Origin: Nelumbo lutea
Taxonomy: Eukaryota > Streptophyta > Magnoliopsida > Proteales > Nelumbonaceae
Reading direction: 5' to 3'
Length of the DNA stretch: 64,000 nucleotides
Assembly: GCA_022828595.1 (NCBI GenBank)
Contig: JAKGHH010000004.1
Span: forward strand, 55,330,422 to 55,394,421
The stretch's first letter is position 1. Each line of letters begins with the position of its first letter. Shown here piece by piece: positions 39,086 through 52,400 of the stretch. Both the position numbers and the translations under genes were made by a program. The notes beneath the pieces were generated by a model. It made no database searches. It worked only from the letters and a program-made list of their open reading frames with translations, and had not been told where the DNA came from.

Positions 39086-39879
39086 TGATGAAAGAAGATT
39101 TGGCCCGAACTCGTAATTACGCAACACGTGGTAAGGGCAACAGCTCGACACAACAGCGTGCCTAAGGTGCGAGCACCAAAGGGAGGAACCAGCGGTCCGA
39201 ACTCCCTACCAACGGTCCAAACTCCTTACTAGCAGTCCGAACTCCCTACAAGGAACCCGAACTCTCCCTTAGGCCCCGAGCCAAACACAAAGGGCAATAA
39301 CCCGAACTGGCCTGTCCCATGGCAGTTCGGAACACACCTCTATCCGAACTCAAGACCACCACGCTCACCACTCCAATGCTTCGCCTCCAAGACGCCGAAC
39401 TAAACAGTCGTACCATACCTGACACCAAAGAAGTTCGTATCCAGGGGCGACGCACCTGACTGACTTGGGATCTGATGCTTGACAGCCGCACTTCAAACGG
39501 CCACCTGCCACCGCCACTTGCCACTGCCATCTCCAGTTATAGAGACGGCTCCAACAAGGAGCAGTGGTGGTTCTGTCCCAGCAAAGGAGATGACACCCAG
39601 ACTGGCAGAGCACAGAAGTAATCATACCCGACCTGACAGAAGCCTCGGAGTGAGTGTACAAAGTGGCTATAAAAGGCTCCCTACCCCCCAAGAACAATGT
39701 ATGTGAACTTTGTGCCATCTGGTTTTATCTTGCCTTTGAGAGAATACTAACTTGAGCTTCGGAGCAATCTCACCGGGTTCCCCCCGGAGTTCCCTTATCT
39801 TCTCCGTTTCAGGTTCCCTATAGCTCCATTCAGAGGCAAAGCCGTTGACAGCTAGGACCAGCCGAATTGTGCACCATCA
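39086..39879 (+). repeat. probable 5' long terminal repeat
   Basis: This GC-richer block contrasts with its AT-rich flank. It begins near TGATGAAAGAAG, contains repeated GGTCCGAACTCC-type phrases and a TATA box, and ends near GTGCACCATCA. ATTGGCGTCGTCTATGG follows at once, resembling the primer-binding-site region (TTGGCGCCGTCTGTGG) of plant Ty3/gypsy elements. No second LTR is in the window, so both borders are estimates. Confidence 0.55.
39668..39675 (+). promoter_or_regulatory. TATA box of the LTR
   Basis: TATAAAAG lies about 200 bp before the inferred LTR end, in the expected place for the retroelement's own promoter. Function is inferred from position and motif. Confidence 0.5.
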
Positions 39880-39965
39880 ATTGGCGTCGTCTATGGCAAT
39901 GCTTCTAAAAGCCTCCCTCCAAAACTCTCATAACCTCCTCTTCTTCCAAAAAAACTCCAACACCC

Positions 39966-42579
39966 ATGGCTTCTTCCAGTAATGTCGGACGTGGCACAGA
40001 AACGAACACCACCGGGGAACAACTCCAAGTCCCCGTGGTGTGCATCGGACAGTTCACCATCCCCCTTTCGGTGGATGGGATCCCTAGCTTGAATGTGCCA
40101 CAAGCAGTGGCGCCCCTAAACCTTCCTACCCTGAACATCCCTCTTCCACTCCCTATCGAAACAACTTTTGTTGAACCAACTATTGTCCCCTTGGCGACCC
40201 GCCAGAACCAGTTCGACGACCTAATCCAATGCATGCGGGCAATGTAAGCCCAAATGCAACAGTTCCAGCAGCACCAAGTACTACACCATCTCTCTCAACA
40301 TCACTATCAGCAGCAGTTCCCTCAACTACCCCTGAACCAGTCACTACTTCCACCTCGACACCCTGCTCTGAAGCCGGTTAAGGCCTCCCCTCAGGGTGGA
40401 CGCCCTCACCGAGGAGGAGCCTCCCAACTCCAGAACCCCTCTAATAGCCAGGCCTCATCCCCAGGCCAAAGGGAAAGGAAAATCACCCCCGCCTCGCAGC
40501 TCGTAGGCGGATCGGGAACCTGGCCCGTAAAGTCAGCACTTCGGTGCTCCAAGCCTGAGTTCCCACTCACAGAGAACCGATTCAGCGCCCTAGAAACAGA
40601 ATACCAAGATTCTGGGCCCATTGAGCTCGGCAATACAGAGGCCAGCAGCGCTAGTACCAGGCCCACTCAACAACAAAGGCGCCAGCGAAGTTGTCGAACT
40701 GCCACCCGTGTCCTGCCCGAGCTCAGAGGTAGAGAAGAGACAAGCTCAGACAAGGTAAAAGTCACCCCAATCCTCTCAGTTCCTTCCCCCCTCGCATCAG
40801 AACTCCTGGCAGTCCCCATGCCCAGAGACTTCAAGCTCCCACCTTTGGACAAGTATGATGGGTCCTTTGACCCCAACGACCACGTCGATGCTTTCCAGTC
40901 CCAGCTGCACCTTGCTAGGGCCAGTGAATCATGCATGTGCGTGGCCTTCACCACCACTTTTAGGGGGGTGGCCCGCACCTGGTACAGGAACCTAGCCCCT
41001 GGGTCAATAAGAAGCTGGACCCAATTCGTGCAGGTCTTCACCACACACTTTGTCACCAGCAAGCGGTGCCCTAAAACCGAGGAAAGCAGCTTCGGAGTAG
41101 TCCAGAGGGAAGGAGAATCCATCTGGGGCTACATCAAGCGGTTCAATGAAGCATGCTTGCAGATACCGCGATTAGACCCCGCAGTACAGCTCGCGGTGGC
41201 CAAGAAAGGAGTAACGCACGAGGAGTTCAAATGGCACATGGTAGCCAGCCAGCCAGTAACTGTGGCCGAATTTCTCAAGCTCGCAAACAAGTTCATGAGA
41301 ACAGAGGAAGAAATCAACCAAAGAACCAAGGGTGGGGTCGAGAAAAGGAAAAGAGAAGGTGAGCCCTCCAACCCAGGAGACAGAAGAAACCCGGCCCGGG
41401 AGGCAAAGCCAAGCCAGCCATCCCGAGCTCCCTTAGCAATTTGGATGGATTACACGCCATTAAACACAAGGCGGACCGAGATCCTGATGACGATCAAAGA
41501 CGCCCCATACGTAAAGTGGCCACCTCGCCTAAAGAGTAATCCAAATGAGAGAAATAAAAATCTATACTGTAGTTTTCAGAGAGATCACGGTCATAGTACC
41601 GAACAGTGTAATAATCTCTAGGACGAGATAAAGGGACTCATCCGTTGCGGATACTTGAGAAATTTTGTACAACATAATGATAATAATAATAAGGCAGGTC
41701 GGCAAGGGGAGCACGGAAAGGATGCCCTTGATCTAGCAGCAGACCGGCCGAAGCGTTGCAGCGACAGCCTCCAGAAGAGAGGCCAGTTCAGGGAACCATC
41801 CATGTGATAGTGGGAGTGCGGTGGTAGCAGGGTGTACTTCGGCAGCAGCCCGGACGTCAGTTCGCGAGGCAGCCCGAGAAGAATAGAACCCTTCAAAGAG
41901 GCCGAAGATAGAAGAACCGATCTTCTTCATGGAAGACGATGCACGAGGTGTCCACTACCCCCATAATGGCGCGCTTGTCATAAAACTAAGGATCAACGAC
42001 TTCGAAGTCAGGTGCGTACTCGTGGATTTAGGTAGTTCGGCGGACATCCTCTTCCAGTCGGCATTTAACCAGCTACAGTTGCAGAGAAGCGAGCTGAAGC
42101 CCGCAAATACTCCTCTGGTGGGCTTCAATTGAGAAGAAGTCAGGCCCCTCGGGAAGATAACAGTACCTATGGAAGTCGTCACATGGCCTTGCGCGGTCAG
42201 ACTCAACCACGATTTCCTGGTGGTCGCGACCCCCTCCCCATACAATGCCATAATAGGACGGCCAATTATGTATATTCAGCGGGCAGTAGTCTCCACCTAC
42301 TATCTGGCAATGAAGTTCCTCACAGACTTCGATGTGGGGGTAGCGCAGGGTGACCAGCTTGAGTCTCGCAAGTGTTATGTTGCCGCCCTAAAGGGAAAAA
42401 CCATGGCAGCCGACGACCTCGAATTGGAGCGGCCTACGGAGCAGGGCGAGGAACGAGCTTCGCCCACAGAGGAAATGGTCGCAATCCCGACATCGGCTAC
42501 AGATCCGACTCGAATGCTACAGATCGGTGCTTCCGGCTTGAGCTTGGTTGGTTACTATGCATCTTCAAGCTCAATTTGA
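39966..42579 (+). pseudogene. decayed Ty3/gypsy gag-protease remnant
   Basis: The gag part (39966-41621) holds a proline/glutamine-rich N-terminus, then the retrotransposon gag domain from about 40830 to 41310 (LDKYDGSFDPNDHVDAFQS, FRGVARTWYRNL), and a CCHC-type knuckle (CSFQRDHGHSTEQC) before 41621. In-frame stops lie at 40245-40247 and at 41619-41621. The protease region (about 41929-42340) is in another frame. Its active-site triplet reads Asp-Leu-Gly where Asp-Thr-Gly is expected, and a further stop is at 42130-42132. The PYNAIIGRP motif typical of these proteases is near 42238. Reverse transcriptase, RNase H, integrase and the 3' LTR are missing. The copy is inactive and 3'-truncated near 42580. 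Confidence 0.85.
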
Positions 42580-45505
42580 ATTAGAGTTAATGCCCTAAGT
42601 TTCGAGGCGTATTGATATCCACTCTAGATTTTGGAGTCAACCTATTTTGGTCCATATCTTTCTTCATAGTTTTACTATTATTGGCCTAGATGGGCATTTC
42701 TTCTGGTGATCAAGAATTACAATCATTATCATTATTAACCAAGTCTTATCCCAATTATATGAAGTCGGTTAGGAGTGCCAATGAATCAAAATTGGATTTG
42801 GATTGAAACTTGTTCCAATAAAAATCAATTTGAACAGATTGAACATACTAATGAGACATATTACATTGGACCAGGCCAGACTTATCACCTTATCGGTCCA
42901 AGTATTTATTATATTGGATTGGATGTCATCCATTTATAATGGATTTATATTGGACTATGTCTAATCAAACTAATATCTAGTCCATTGACATAAGATAAGA
43001 GTAAGGGTGTCAATGGACCAGGTTTGGGTTGGGCTCAATCTAAATTAAAATTAAATTGAACTGTTTGAACGGCCCAAAATTCCAAATGATCTATAATGAT
43101 CTAAAGTATTCATCCGGTTAAACTATATCCAATTCATTGACAATCCATTATTAAATTATTGATGCTTAAATCATTTCTTACAACTTCTATTTATGTCCAC
43201 CCTTAATCCTTTTTAACTTGCAAAACTAAATGATAATGGTTTTTTTTTCCAGCTTCAAATGAACACTCGTGCATGCAACCGTGGGAAAAGGTATTATTCT
43301 TTTTGTCTAAAAATTTGAAAAAATGGAATATCACCTAGCCAAACGGCCCAAACCCTAGCCTTTGACTTTGTCCTCGCATATTCCCTTCCATAATCTATCT
43401 TCCCTACTCTTGTGCATAAGCAACTTCAAGATTATTTGTATGTGGACTTTTATGGTGGATGGTCATATTTAGACACTAAGAAGCAAAAATAATTTACTGA
43501 TCACAATAACCATTGATTCTAACTTCTAGTATTTTTAATAAGAAGGGGAATATTATATTAAAGCTCCTGAGGATGAAAATCAGTTGATACATCATCAATA
43601 ACTGCACTTAAGAGTCATCTAGGCCCAGTGCCTATTCTTTTTTTGTTTTTTGAAAATGATCGAAGGCTGATCCATTCAACAATTATTCAGTTATATTAGA
43701 TTCCAAATAAGGAATAAAAAAAGTAGGTGCTACAGACCAAGTGTAGATCTAGGAACAAATTGTCCAACAGCCATGAGCTCTTCACAAAGGAGTTGAAACC
43801 CACTTGTCAATCTCATTCACTACCTCCACTTCATTTGTTTTTAAAATAAAATTTGTTGTTCCCCATCTCTTCGCTTGAAGGATGCCCGGTCTCACCACTC
43901 TGCTTTTAATCCCACTTTTAGGCTCCCCATTGGTTTATCGATAAATAAGTTTGGAAAAGTTGGTCAATGACTATCCTTTTCCCATTGACAAACTTTACAA
44001 TGCTATTTATGCATTGGGAATTTATCTAAAACTCATTATGTCTTTTCATGAATTCTCTTAAATTCACCAAGGTAACATTAACCTGACTAATTGATGTTAC
44101 TAATTTACTATTTTACCCTTTCTTATGCTCAACCCATTTTACAATATCCCGAAATTATCCCATCATTTTTAAACCCAAAACCCTAATAGTTTGAATGGAA
44201 GAGAACACCATTACCGCTGCTTCTTCCACCGCTTGAGAAAATGAAAACCACTGCCATTTGCCAATGCTTCTTTTCCAGTATGAGAAAAAGAAAACGACTG
44301 TCGTTGATTCTTCCACCGTCTAATAACGTGAAAACAATTGTCGCTGCTTTTTCCACCATTTGAGAAAGGGAAAATCAAATCATTGCCGTTGATACCTCCG
44401 GCAACGATTGTCTAATTGGTGTTTGGGTATGAATGAAACTAATTAAAGACAGTTTTCAGCAGAAGTGATTGATTAAAGAGACACGAACATACCAATCTTA
44501 GTTCCTTTGTTTAATACTGTTAGAGAAGGTGATAAAAGAATTATCTAGGAACTTTAAGTTTCTTTTCTAGAAAACTTTCCCTACTTCATCTACATGGAAT
44601 GATGATGTGGCCAAACCAATATATGTCAGAAGAAGGGCACTCTTTATTTACCTGTTAATTTTAGATCATATTTTTTCAGCATATTAGACCCAACTTCTTC
44701 AGATTTTATAGTTAATTTACATCTTATTATATTATTTATATTAAATTATATTTAAAAAATTACTTATAATTTAAATTTTTTATTTATTTTAAGTAAATTT
44801 ATTTTTCAATAAAATACTGTTATATAAAATTTTTTTGGGAATTCGGGTCCCCGCAGGACAAATTTTATCCCTGACGATAATCGGGGATGGGGTTTAATTT
44901 CATAATCGGGGTCGGGGACAGGGAATATGATCCCTGCCCCATTGCCATTCCTAGATGCAAAGCATATGCAAACATCACTGCTTATCCTTCACCCTCCCCA
45001 CAACACCACCACCACCATCACTACCTGTACTACTTCAAAGCTTCTTTGGCTTACTTTCGCTTGATTTGTGGCCGTCGGTGGCGGGGGGTGCAACGTGTTT
45101 GGAGACGTGGCATACTTGTGTGGGGGCCGCTTATATCATTGCCAAAGAAAGGGAGTGTTGTCAATGTACACCTGGACCGAAAAGGATTGCTACATGGTAA
45201 TTGCAAATGTTTCTCTCCTCCCCTTTCTTCAAAATCTAGATTTAGCCGAGTGTGGGGAGAGAGAGAGAGAGAAACTATGTACTATATTATAAAATACAAA
45301 AGTGGCTTTGTGCGCTTGTCGGGTGAGCATATAGACAATGAGATTTGGCAACTATGGCCAAGAGGAACAGAAAACAAAGGAAAGCGGGAAGAAGAAAGTG
45401 GAAGAAGATAGATCGGGAGGAGAGAAAGAAATGTGAAGGGTTATGATGTAAAAGGGATTACCAACGTTGCTGTTCATGTGTCGTGAGGTCGGGGAAGGTG
45501 AACAG
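42580..45505. other. gene-free stretch
   Basis: No supported gene. AT-rich intergenic DNA with short ORFs. A 174-codon frame at 44887-45411 is low-complexity (His and Pro runs) and shows no family likeness. A phrase CTTATCCCAATTATATGAAG near 42745 resembles one at 38970, suggesting copies of one repeat on each side of the retroelement. Confidence 0.45.
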
Positions 45506-45679
45506 TAAGGCTATTCATGGATCGGGTTAGGTCAGTTTATTGAGGTTTTTCCAACCGACCCAAACCATCAGTTTATGAATTTGTACAACCTGAAACCGAT
45601 CGGTGCTGATGAAAATCTGGCCGACTCGGATTGGATCGGTCCAGATTGATCGGGTTGGGCCTTCTTATGAACAACCCTA
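45506..45679. mobile_element. MITE-like element, 174 bp
   Basis: The left end TAAGGCTATTCAT and the reverse-complemented right end TAGGGTTGTTCAT match at 10 of 13 bases, followed by GGGTT-rich sequence in both. The flanking 8-mers GTGAACAG and GTCAACTG match at 6 of 8, a plausible decayed target duplication. The ends place it in the same loose family as the element at 4905-5237. Confidence 0.5.
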
Positions 45680-46089
45680 GTCAACTGTATTTTTATTCGT
45701 CCAAATAATTATTACAAAAGTAATATGGGATTAAAAAATATTGCAACGGAGATTTAAGTGGAAAGCTAATAGAAGATTTTTGTCTCATGTTATATTACAG
45801 GGGGTCAGTACAGGGGCCTTTTTCAGACCATAGCATGGGAGGTTTGTAGTTTACCCTTTTATTTATCAAAGCGGACTGAACGGTCGGACCATTTGACTTC
45901 AGAACCATACCTCTAATTATGCAGCAGTTATGTGTTCAGAACCGGAAACGAACTCATCTAATTTTCGCACAACCGGAATATCCGATAAATCACTTAAACG
46001 GGTAGCCACGTGTTAAAAAAGTGGTGTACACTGCGCACCGAGCGTATTGTGATAATGATCAGAGTCAAAGTTATCGTACAAATATACAA

Positions 46090-46432
46090 TCGTGTATAAG
46101 GAGTGCGTAGAGCTCTCCCCCAACTCCGCATTCTTAGGGTTTTAGAATTCTGCGGTGCGTGGTTCTCCAAAGTCGTCTCTCGCTGTCTTGATCAGATCTC
46201 GAGGGTTTCTGCAAACCCTATATTTTCTTTCACGGTAAGCTCAGAATTCATTATTTTTTTCTTTTTTCATTCAAATTGAAACTCTGCGTTGTTCGGGGCT
46301 GCATGAAATAAATCAGGGAACCCTAGCCCTTTCATCTTCATCAGAAGGGGATTACGGTTTTCTTGTGCAGGGCTGGGTAAAGTTAATGTCCTTTTTTTTC
46401 TTTGGTCATTAGGTTGTAAGTGGCCTGGCATA
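46090..46432 (+). promoter_or_regulatory. RSZ promoter end and 5' leader with intron
   Basis: GTATAAGG near 46094 may be the TATA element. TTAGGGTTT (46134-46142) and AAACCCTA (46213-46220) are telo-box motifs, common near the start of plant genes for RNA processing and translation. A donor in CACGGTAAGC (GT at 46235) and an acceptor ending at 46412 suggest a 178-bp intron in the untranslated leader, 20 bp before the start codon. Confidence 0.5.
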
Positions 46433-49400
46433 ATGTCTCGAGTCTATGTTGGGAACTTAGATCCCAGAGTTACCGAAAGAGAACTCGAAGATGAATTTCG
46501 AGTTTATGGTGTTCTTCGGAGGTATGATTTTTGTTTTTAAAGGTTTAATGTGCTATTTCGGTAAAGATAATTTTTTTTCTTACTTATTTATCTCGTTGAT
46601 TTATTTATTTGTTTTAGGTATCTAACACGCGTAGAATATGATTCATCCGTATTGGAACATAGATAAATTCTATTTTTTTTTAATTTTTGTTTTATGTTCT
46701 TATATATTTGATGGGGATAATTTATTTCTTTGGTATGGTTCTGATAATTGTATCACGAATTTGAAGAAAACGAGAAAATAATTTAATGCGGTTCTTATCT
46801 TTTAACCACATGAGGTTATTGTACTTACCAACCTTGCCCCCTATTTGAGAATATTAGCATAATTATACACCGAGCAATTTATCAAAAAAAAAAAGGAAAA
46901 CGATTTGTTTTTGAGATATAGGATCGTCGAATATGTAAAACAATACCGAATGATCTGTTTATTCCTATTGATGTGAAGGGTGAATTGTAACTCGGTCTTT
47001 GAAGCCGTTTTGATTGTGTTGGGTAGTCCTGTTTCACTGTTAAGGATAAAAGAATTGAAGGTCGCAACCCTCTTTATAGTGCCAGCATGGCATCCTCTCT
47101 CTCTGTCAACGAGGCCTTTAGGAAGAAATTATTGAAGTTCCTAAAGTCATTGGGACTTCAATACAAGGTTCAAAATATCGATATGTATTGGGCCATATCC
47201 GCCAATACGTATCATATCGGGGCTTCCCGATACGCCCCTACAGGGGGGGTATTTTGGGGTCTCGACCAGTTCAGAGGGTAGACGAGCCTTAAACCGGCCC
47301 CTCTGAACCAAATTCGAAAAAACTAAAAAAAAAAACTATTGATACTGCCCGATACGACACTACCGGAGTATCAATATTTTGAACCTTGCTTCAATAGACT
47401 CCTTTGCTAAACCCCAAATTGCTGACCACTCTTTAAGTTCATCCGTTGTAAGGGGCCATCTTACTTATCCTAAAGATGAACCATTTGCTTGGGAGGCTGC
47501 TCATTATAAGGTTTATATGCTTTGTGCCCAAGTTGTTTTGTCTCCTTTTTTTTCTGGTTCTTTTGCTAAAATTCTGTGCACCTATTTGTGAGATTCTCTT
47601 TTGTTCTGATAAGAGGAACCATTTGTTTGTTTATTTTGGACAACACTTTCTGTTGGACATTTGGGTGGAAATATGTAGGGGAAGTTTGAAAGATTGTTAC
47701 AACCACTTCCTAATATTGTACAATATTTTGAGTTATTACTACTTGTTAGGGTTCCATGTGTAAGATATTTAAAGGGGCTAACATGGTGTGGTCACGAGAA
47801 TTTGGTTTTCTATGTTGGGTTTCTTGGCTCTTACCCATGCCTAAACTGAGGCAATGTTCCCTTTCTGTCGTGGAGTTTATAAAGTTGAGATTTGATCAAT
47901 AAAACTACTATTTACAAGGAAGGAGAGATTGGGGAAGATGTTATTCTAAAGAATTAGAGTGATGTTGATGAGTGTATACATTCTCAGATATTGTATCATT
48001 ATTATATACTGTTCAAATTGATCAATTTCTTCTCTTAAGATTGTTTAAAGACCAAGTATGCTTAATGGGAAAAGAAGATCAGTCACATCGATCTAATAAC
48101 TAGGAGGGAAAATATTATGGGTGGATGCATTTGTGCAAAGCATGGGTTTTTCCAATTAGTAACAAGATACATGGTTGGCTAAGATACTTTTGTTCTGTGG
48201 ATTGGGGAAAATTTCTTTAAATATCTATAAGACCACTCTTTCTTTTTGGGAGATAACATTGTTCATAGATGAATGGATCAAATAATTTGTAAATCATGGA
48301 TGAATGCAATTGGGTGATGCTTAGGATGTTCTTAGTAACATGGAGAATGAATGCCAGTGGAGCTGCTCTTCCCAACTAAGGTTGCCATAAAGAAAAAGCA
48401 GTCCCTAGAGGTGTAAATTGGGCTGTGTGGGCCCGTACTGTGCCATGCCGTGTTGTGCACCGGGCTGGTCCGTGGGCCGAGCCTTGCGTGCCCGGAACGG
48501 CCTGCGTATTGTTGGTAGCAGTCCCTTGTTGTAAGAGTAAGGGTCTAAAAGACAATGGGAAGGTTAAAGGACCTGAAAGGAAGATGTAAGTTCTTGAGTT
48601 TAATAGAAATTATGTACTTGTAGAGGGTGGAATTGTGGTTTTGCAAATTTTGCATATGGCATGTTCGATAATGTTGTTTGATGACAAATAGAAGGATTTT
48701 AAGAATATTTAAAATTTATTATGTTTTGCTTCTTTAGTCATGGTTGTGTTTCATGTGTTGATGTGTTCTATAAAGCTCAAATTGAAACACACGAATGAAT
48801 GTTAGGTGCTTTTCTAATTTGTGTTTGCTGTGGTATACTTTTCTAATTGTCTTTTATTCATTTTGATATCAAAGGGTTCTTCATTTTCTTTTCCTTTGTT
48901 TATCCCGTTTTCTGAAATTAATGCAGTGTCTGGGTAGCTCGAAAGCCACCAGGTTATGCATTTGTTGAGTTTGATGATCGCAGAGATGCTTTAGATGCAA
49001 TTCGTGGATTGGATGGTAAGTATTTCTTTTTTTCTCTTTAGGAACAGTCAGGTAATTTTTGTCTAGATGCTTTTACCAATTAAGGTTTTTTTACTGTTCC
49101 ATGCTTCATTTTTATTTTCTTAATGTGCAGCTATGTTTTGCCATCTAATTGTCTTGTTTGATACTGTTCCTAACTTTTATTGTTAATCTTTTATTTTTAT
49201 TTTCTTCTTATGCTTTTTATTTTTATTATTAATATGATGGTAATTACCTTTGAAGGCCACTTCTCACCAGAAAAAAAATGTTTGGTATCAGTATTCATGG
49301 GCAAAATGCAAACTTAAGGCTTATCTTCTTGCAGTGGCAATGAAATTGATCATGCACTTTAAACCAAGACCAAATACTTTTTTTATACAAGACGAAAAAA

Positions 49401-52400
49401 GAAACCTAACCAGTTTGGACTTAGTAATAATATAATCAAGACTAACACACATGTTAGCTCCCTTACCTTAATGATGGCTGAAAATGGATGAAACAACTGA
49501 GTAAAATAAATGGAGCTGATAGAGGAACAGTTGAAGGTCCAGCTGGTCCAAGAAAACTTTAAAGAATCCAAGAGGAATTGGTCTATAGCAATTACCTCCT
49601 TTAGATGCTGTAGGGCTGCTGATTGGGGGGGGGGGTCCATGAAAGACCCAGTAGGACTTCAATTGTGCCTATTGATCTGATAGAGGAACAGTTGAAGGTC
49701 CAGCTGGTCCAAGAAAACTTTAAAGAATCCAAGAGGAATTGGTCTATGGCAATTACCTCCTTGAGAATGCTGTAGGGCTACTGATTGGGGGGGGGGTCCA
49801 TGAAAGACCCAGTAGGACTTCAATTGTGCCTATTGATCTACATCTTATAACTTTTGGATTCTTCTTGACTTGCCAGGTTGATTCCTTAAAGGAGCTCTTA
49901 TTTTTAATTTTCTAGAACAAGAAAGGTTTTCTTCTGTCATGAAGTGGCATCTTGCCTCATTGTTGAATTGGTAGTTGGGGAAGCTGTTCATATTTCTCTC
50001 CTAATTAGTCATGGAGGATGATGTATTTTTTTCAAATAAGTTCATATCGAACAGTAATACATTATGCAATGTGAGCTTTGAAACTTAATTGTAACTTTTA
50101 CAGTTACCAACCTTTGGAATTTGACTGAACTGCTAGGAGTTGTTTCTTAATTTGTTATTTACCCTTCTGACATTTATTTATATGCTTACATATGTATACA
50201 AGGTATTCCCTCTTATCAGTTTAATCTCCTCTTACAAGTTGAACTGATTTTGGGAACTTTAGCTACACATAAATTCCACTTAACGGAGCCTTTTAATGGT
50301 TCAGACTTCCCTGTGTTAAGTCTTTTGTTGGGATTGGATGTTTCACAACTATTGTTTTATAGGCTTTTGGAGATTTCTATTTATTGATACATTTCTTTAA
50401 CAGGGAAAAATGGGTGGCGTGTGGAGCTTTCTCATAATTCAAAGGGTGGCGGTGGAGGTCGTGGTGGTGGACGTGGTCGTGGTGGGGGTGAGGATTTGAA
50501 GTGCTATGAGTGTGGTGAACCAGGTCACTTTGCTCGGGAATGTCGCTTACGGATTGGGTCACGAGGCCTTGGAAGTGGACGGCGCCGAAGCCCTAGTCCC
50601 CGATACCGTAGGAGTCCAAGTTATGGTCGCAGGTGTGTTTTAAGTTTTCTTCACAACAAATGTTGTGTGATGATTTTTACACTTTTAATTGCTTGTTATG
50701 TATATATTATTTTTAATTCATAAAGGGAATATTGTCATGTGAAACAAGGTGAGTTGACCATAAAATTTTTGGTTAGCTTACTGGTTTAGCTAGTTTAAAA
50801 AGCTTTAGCTTTGCAGACTTTTTAAATATTTGAGAAATTCTTATCTTAGCAAGCTTTTCGTAAATTATTAACCTGCCATTCTATGATGTCCAGATATGGA
50901 GACTAGTACGGGATACGTGGATTCAGCTCTTCATTTTTCAAAACATAGTACTGGGATATGGATACGAGTATCCTGTCCAATGTGCTGACAACCATGCTTT
51001 TGTTTTTGACCTACCCATATTTTACTGCATTTAACTTTATCAAATTGAATAAAACATCTAATATTTATTTATGCTAAAAAATTTTATATGAATTGTATCA
51101 TATGTGTTTATATTCACAAAATAACTACTTTAATGATCAGGAGTTACAAAAACAGTATTTGGAAAGCTCTTGGTGTCAGTACTGGTAGTTCGTGCTGTCT
51201 TTGTTGTATGCTAGTGACATTTAGGTTTTCCCCCTTTCACCTATCTTGGTATTGTAGCTTTTTGCTTATTTTACAACAAGTGTTCTTTGGAACGTTATTT
51301 TCTATGTGCTGTTAAAGAATCTTTTGGGTTAATAATTGATTCATCATCTTAAATGAATATTTTAACCTTCTTTTTCTCTGTCATTTTTTTTATCTGGTTT
51401 TGGTTTGATATGATCTGGTCAATATTTGTGCTATCACAATTGGCCCATATCAGTATCTCATTAGTCAATTCATTTTTGCTACTGTAGGAGTTTTACATTT
51501 TGCCTGGTTTCAAAGAAAATGAGAAGAAAACACAAAATGCTGCCTTTTTTTGTCATAACATTCGTTTTTGGGTTTATATTGTCCACTACACCAACTAAAA
51601 TTACTTTGTTTTGGTTTTTTCTTTTCCTTCCATTGATTTGGCAACCGAACACAGTGCTAATTTTATATAGATTCCCGATGCTTTGGTATTTCTTTTTCAA
51701 GGGAAAAGAATTTTGATCCTATTTAGTTGAAATAGGATGGATATCAAGGAATTAGGAATACAGAAAAATTAGGAAGAGAAATTTGAAAAGGATTTAGGAT
51801 TTCTATGTATAAAGCTAGTTGTAAACTTGTGATTTAAAATGTATGACCTTGGTGAGCAATAATTTATGGGGCTTGACTCCCAGTCTCTTTACAGGTTACT
51901 GAAGGACCCATCTTGGCCATGAAGTTAACCTGCAAATTATTACTGATTGCAGGCAAAAAAAGAAGCAAATTTTTCTTCTCTAGTGTGGTAATGCTAATGC
52001 ATCAAAATCTTGATTTATGGATTTTTTACTACATTTATGGCACAGGAGTTACAGCCCCCGAGGAAGAAGATCTCCACGAAAGCGCAGCATAACACCTCGC
52101 CGCGGCCGCAGCTACAGCAGGTCTCCACCTTATCGTCATGCTCGTCATGAGTCACCTTATGCTAATGGGTATGTCATTGTTCCGTTCATATGGAATTTCC
52201 CTTTTATGCATGAAAATCTCTTATTACTGATATTTATTTGCCCAGAGGCTGAGGACCATATATGAGCAATTTTGTAAATTGCCTGACTAGTGGTTTCCCA
52301 TCCTGGTATTGGAATTGTTCATCTGTACTGTTCATATATTCTCATAACATTGGTTCGTGTGCCATCCCCATTTGCATGCATCAACGTATCTACTTTATTA

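Noticed and set aside
39905..41896. Minus-strand frames opposite the gag remnant
   Set aside because: Antisense shadows of the GC-rich retroelement coding sequence.
44887..45411. 174-codon plus-strand frame
   Set aside because: His/Pro low-complexity and basic composition, no recognisable domain, no splice partner, overlapped by other chance frames.
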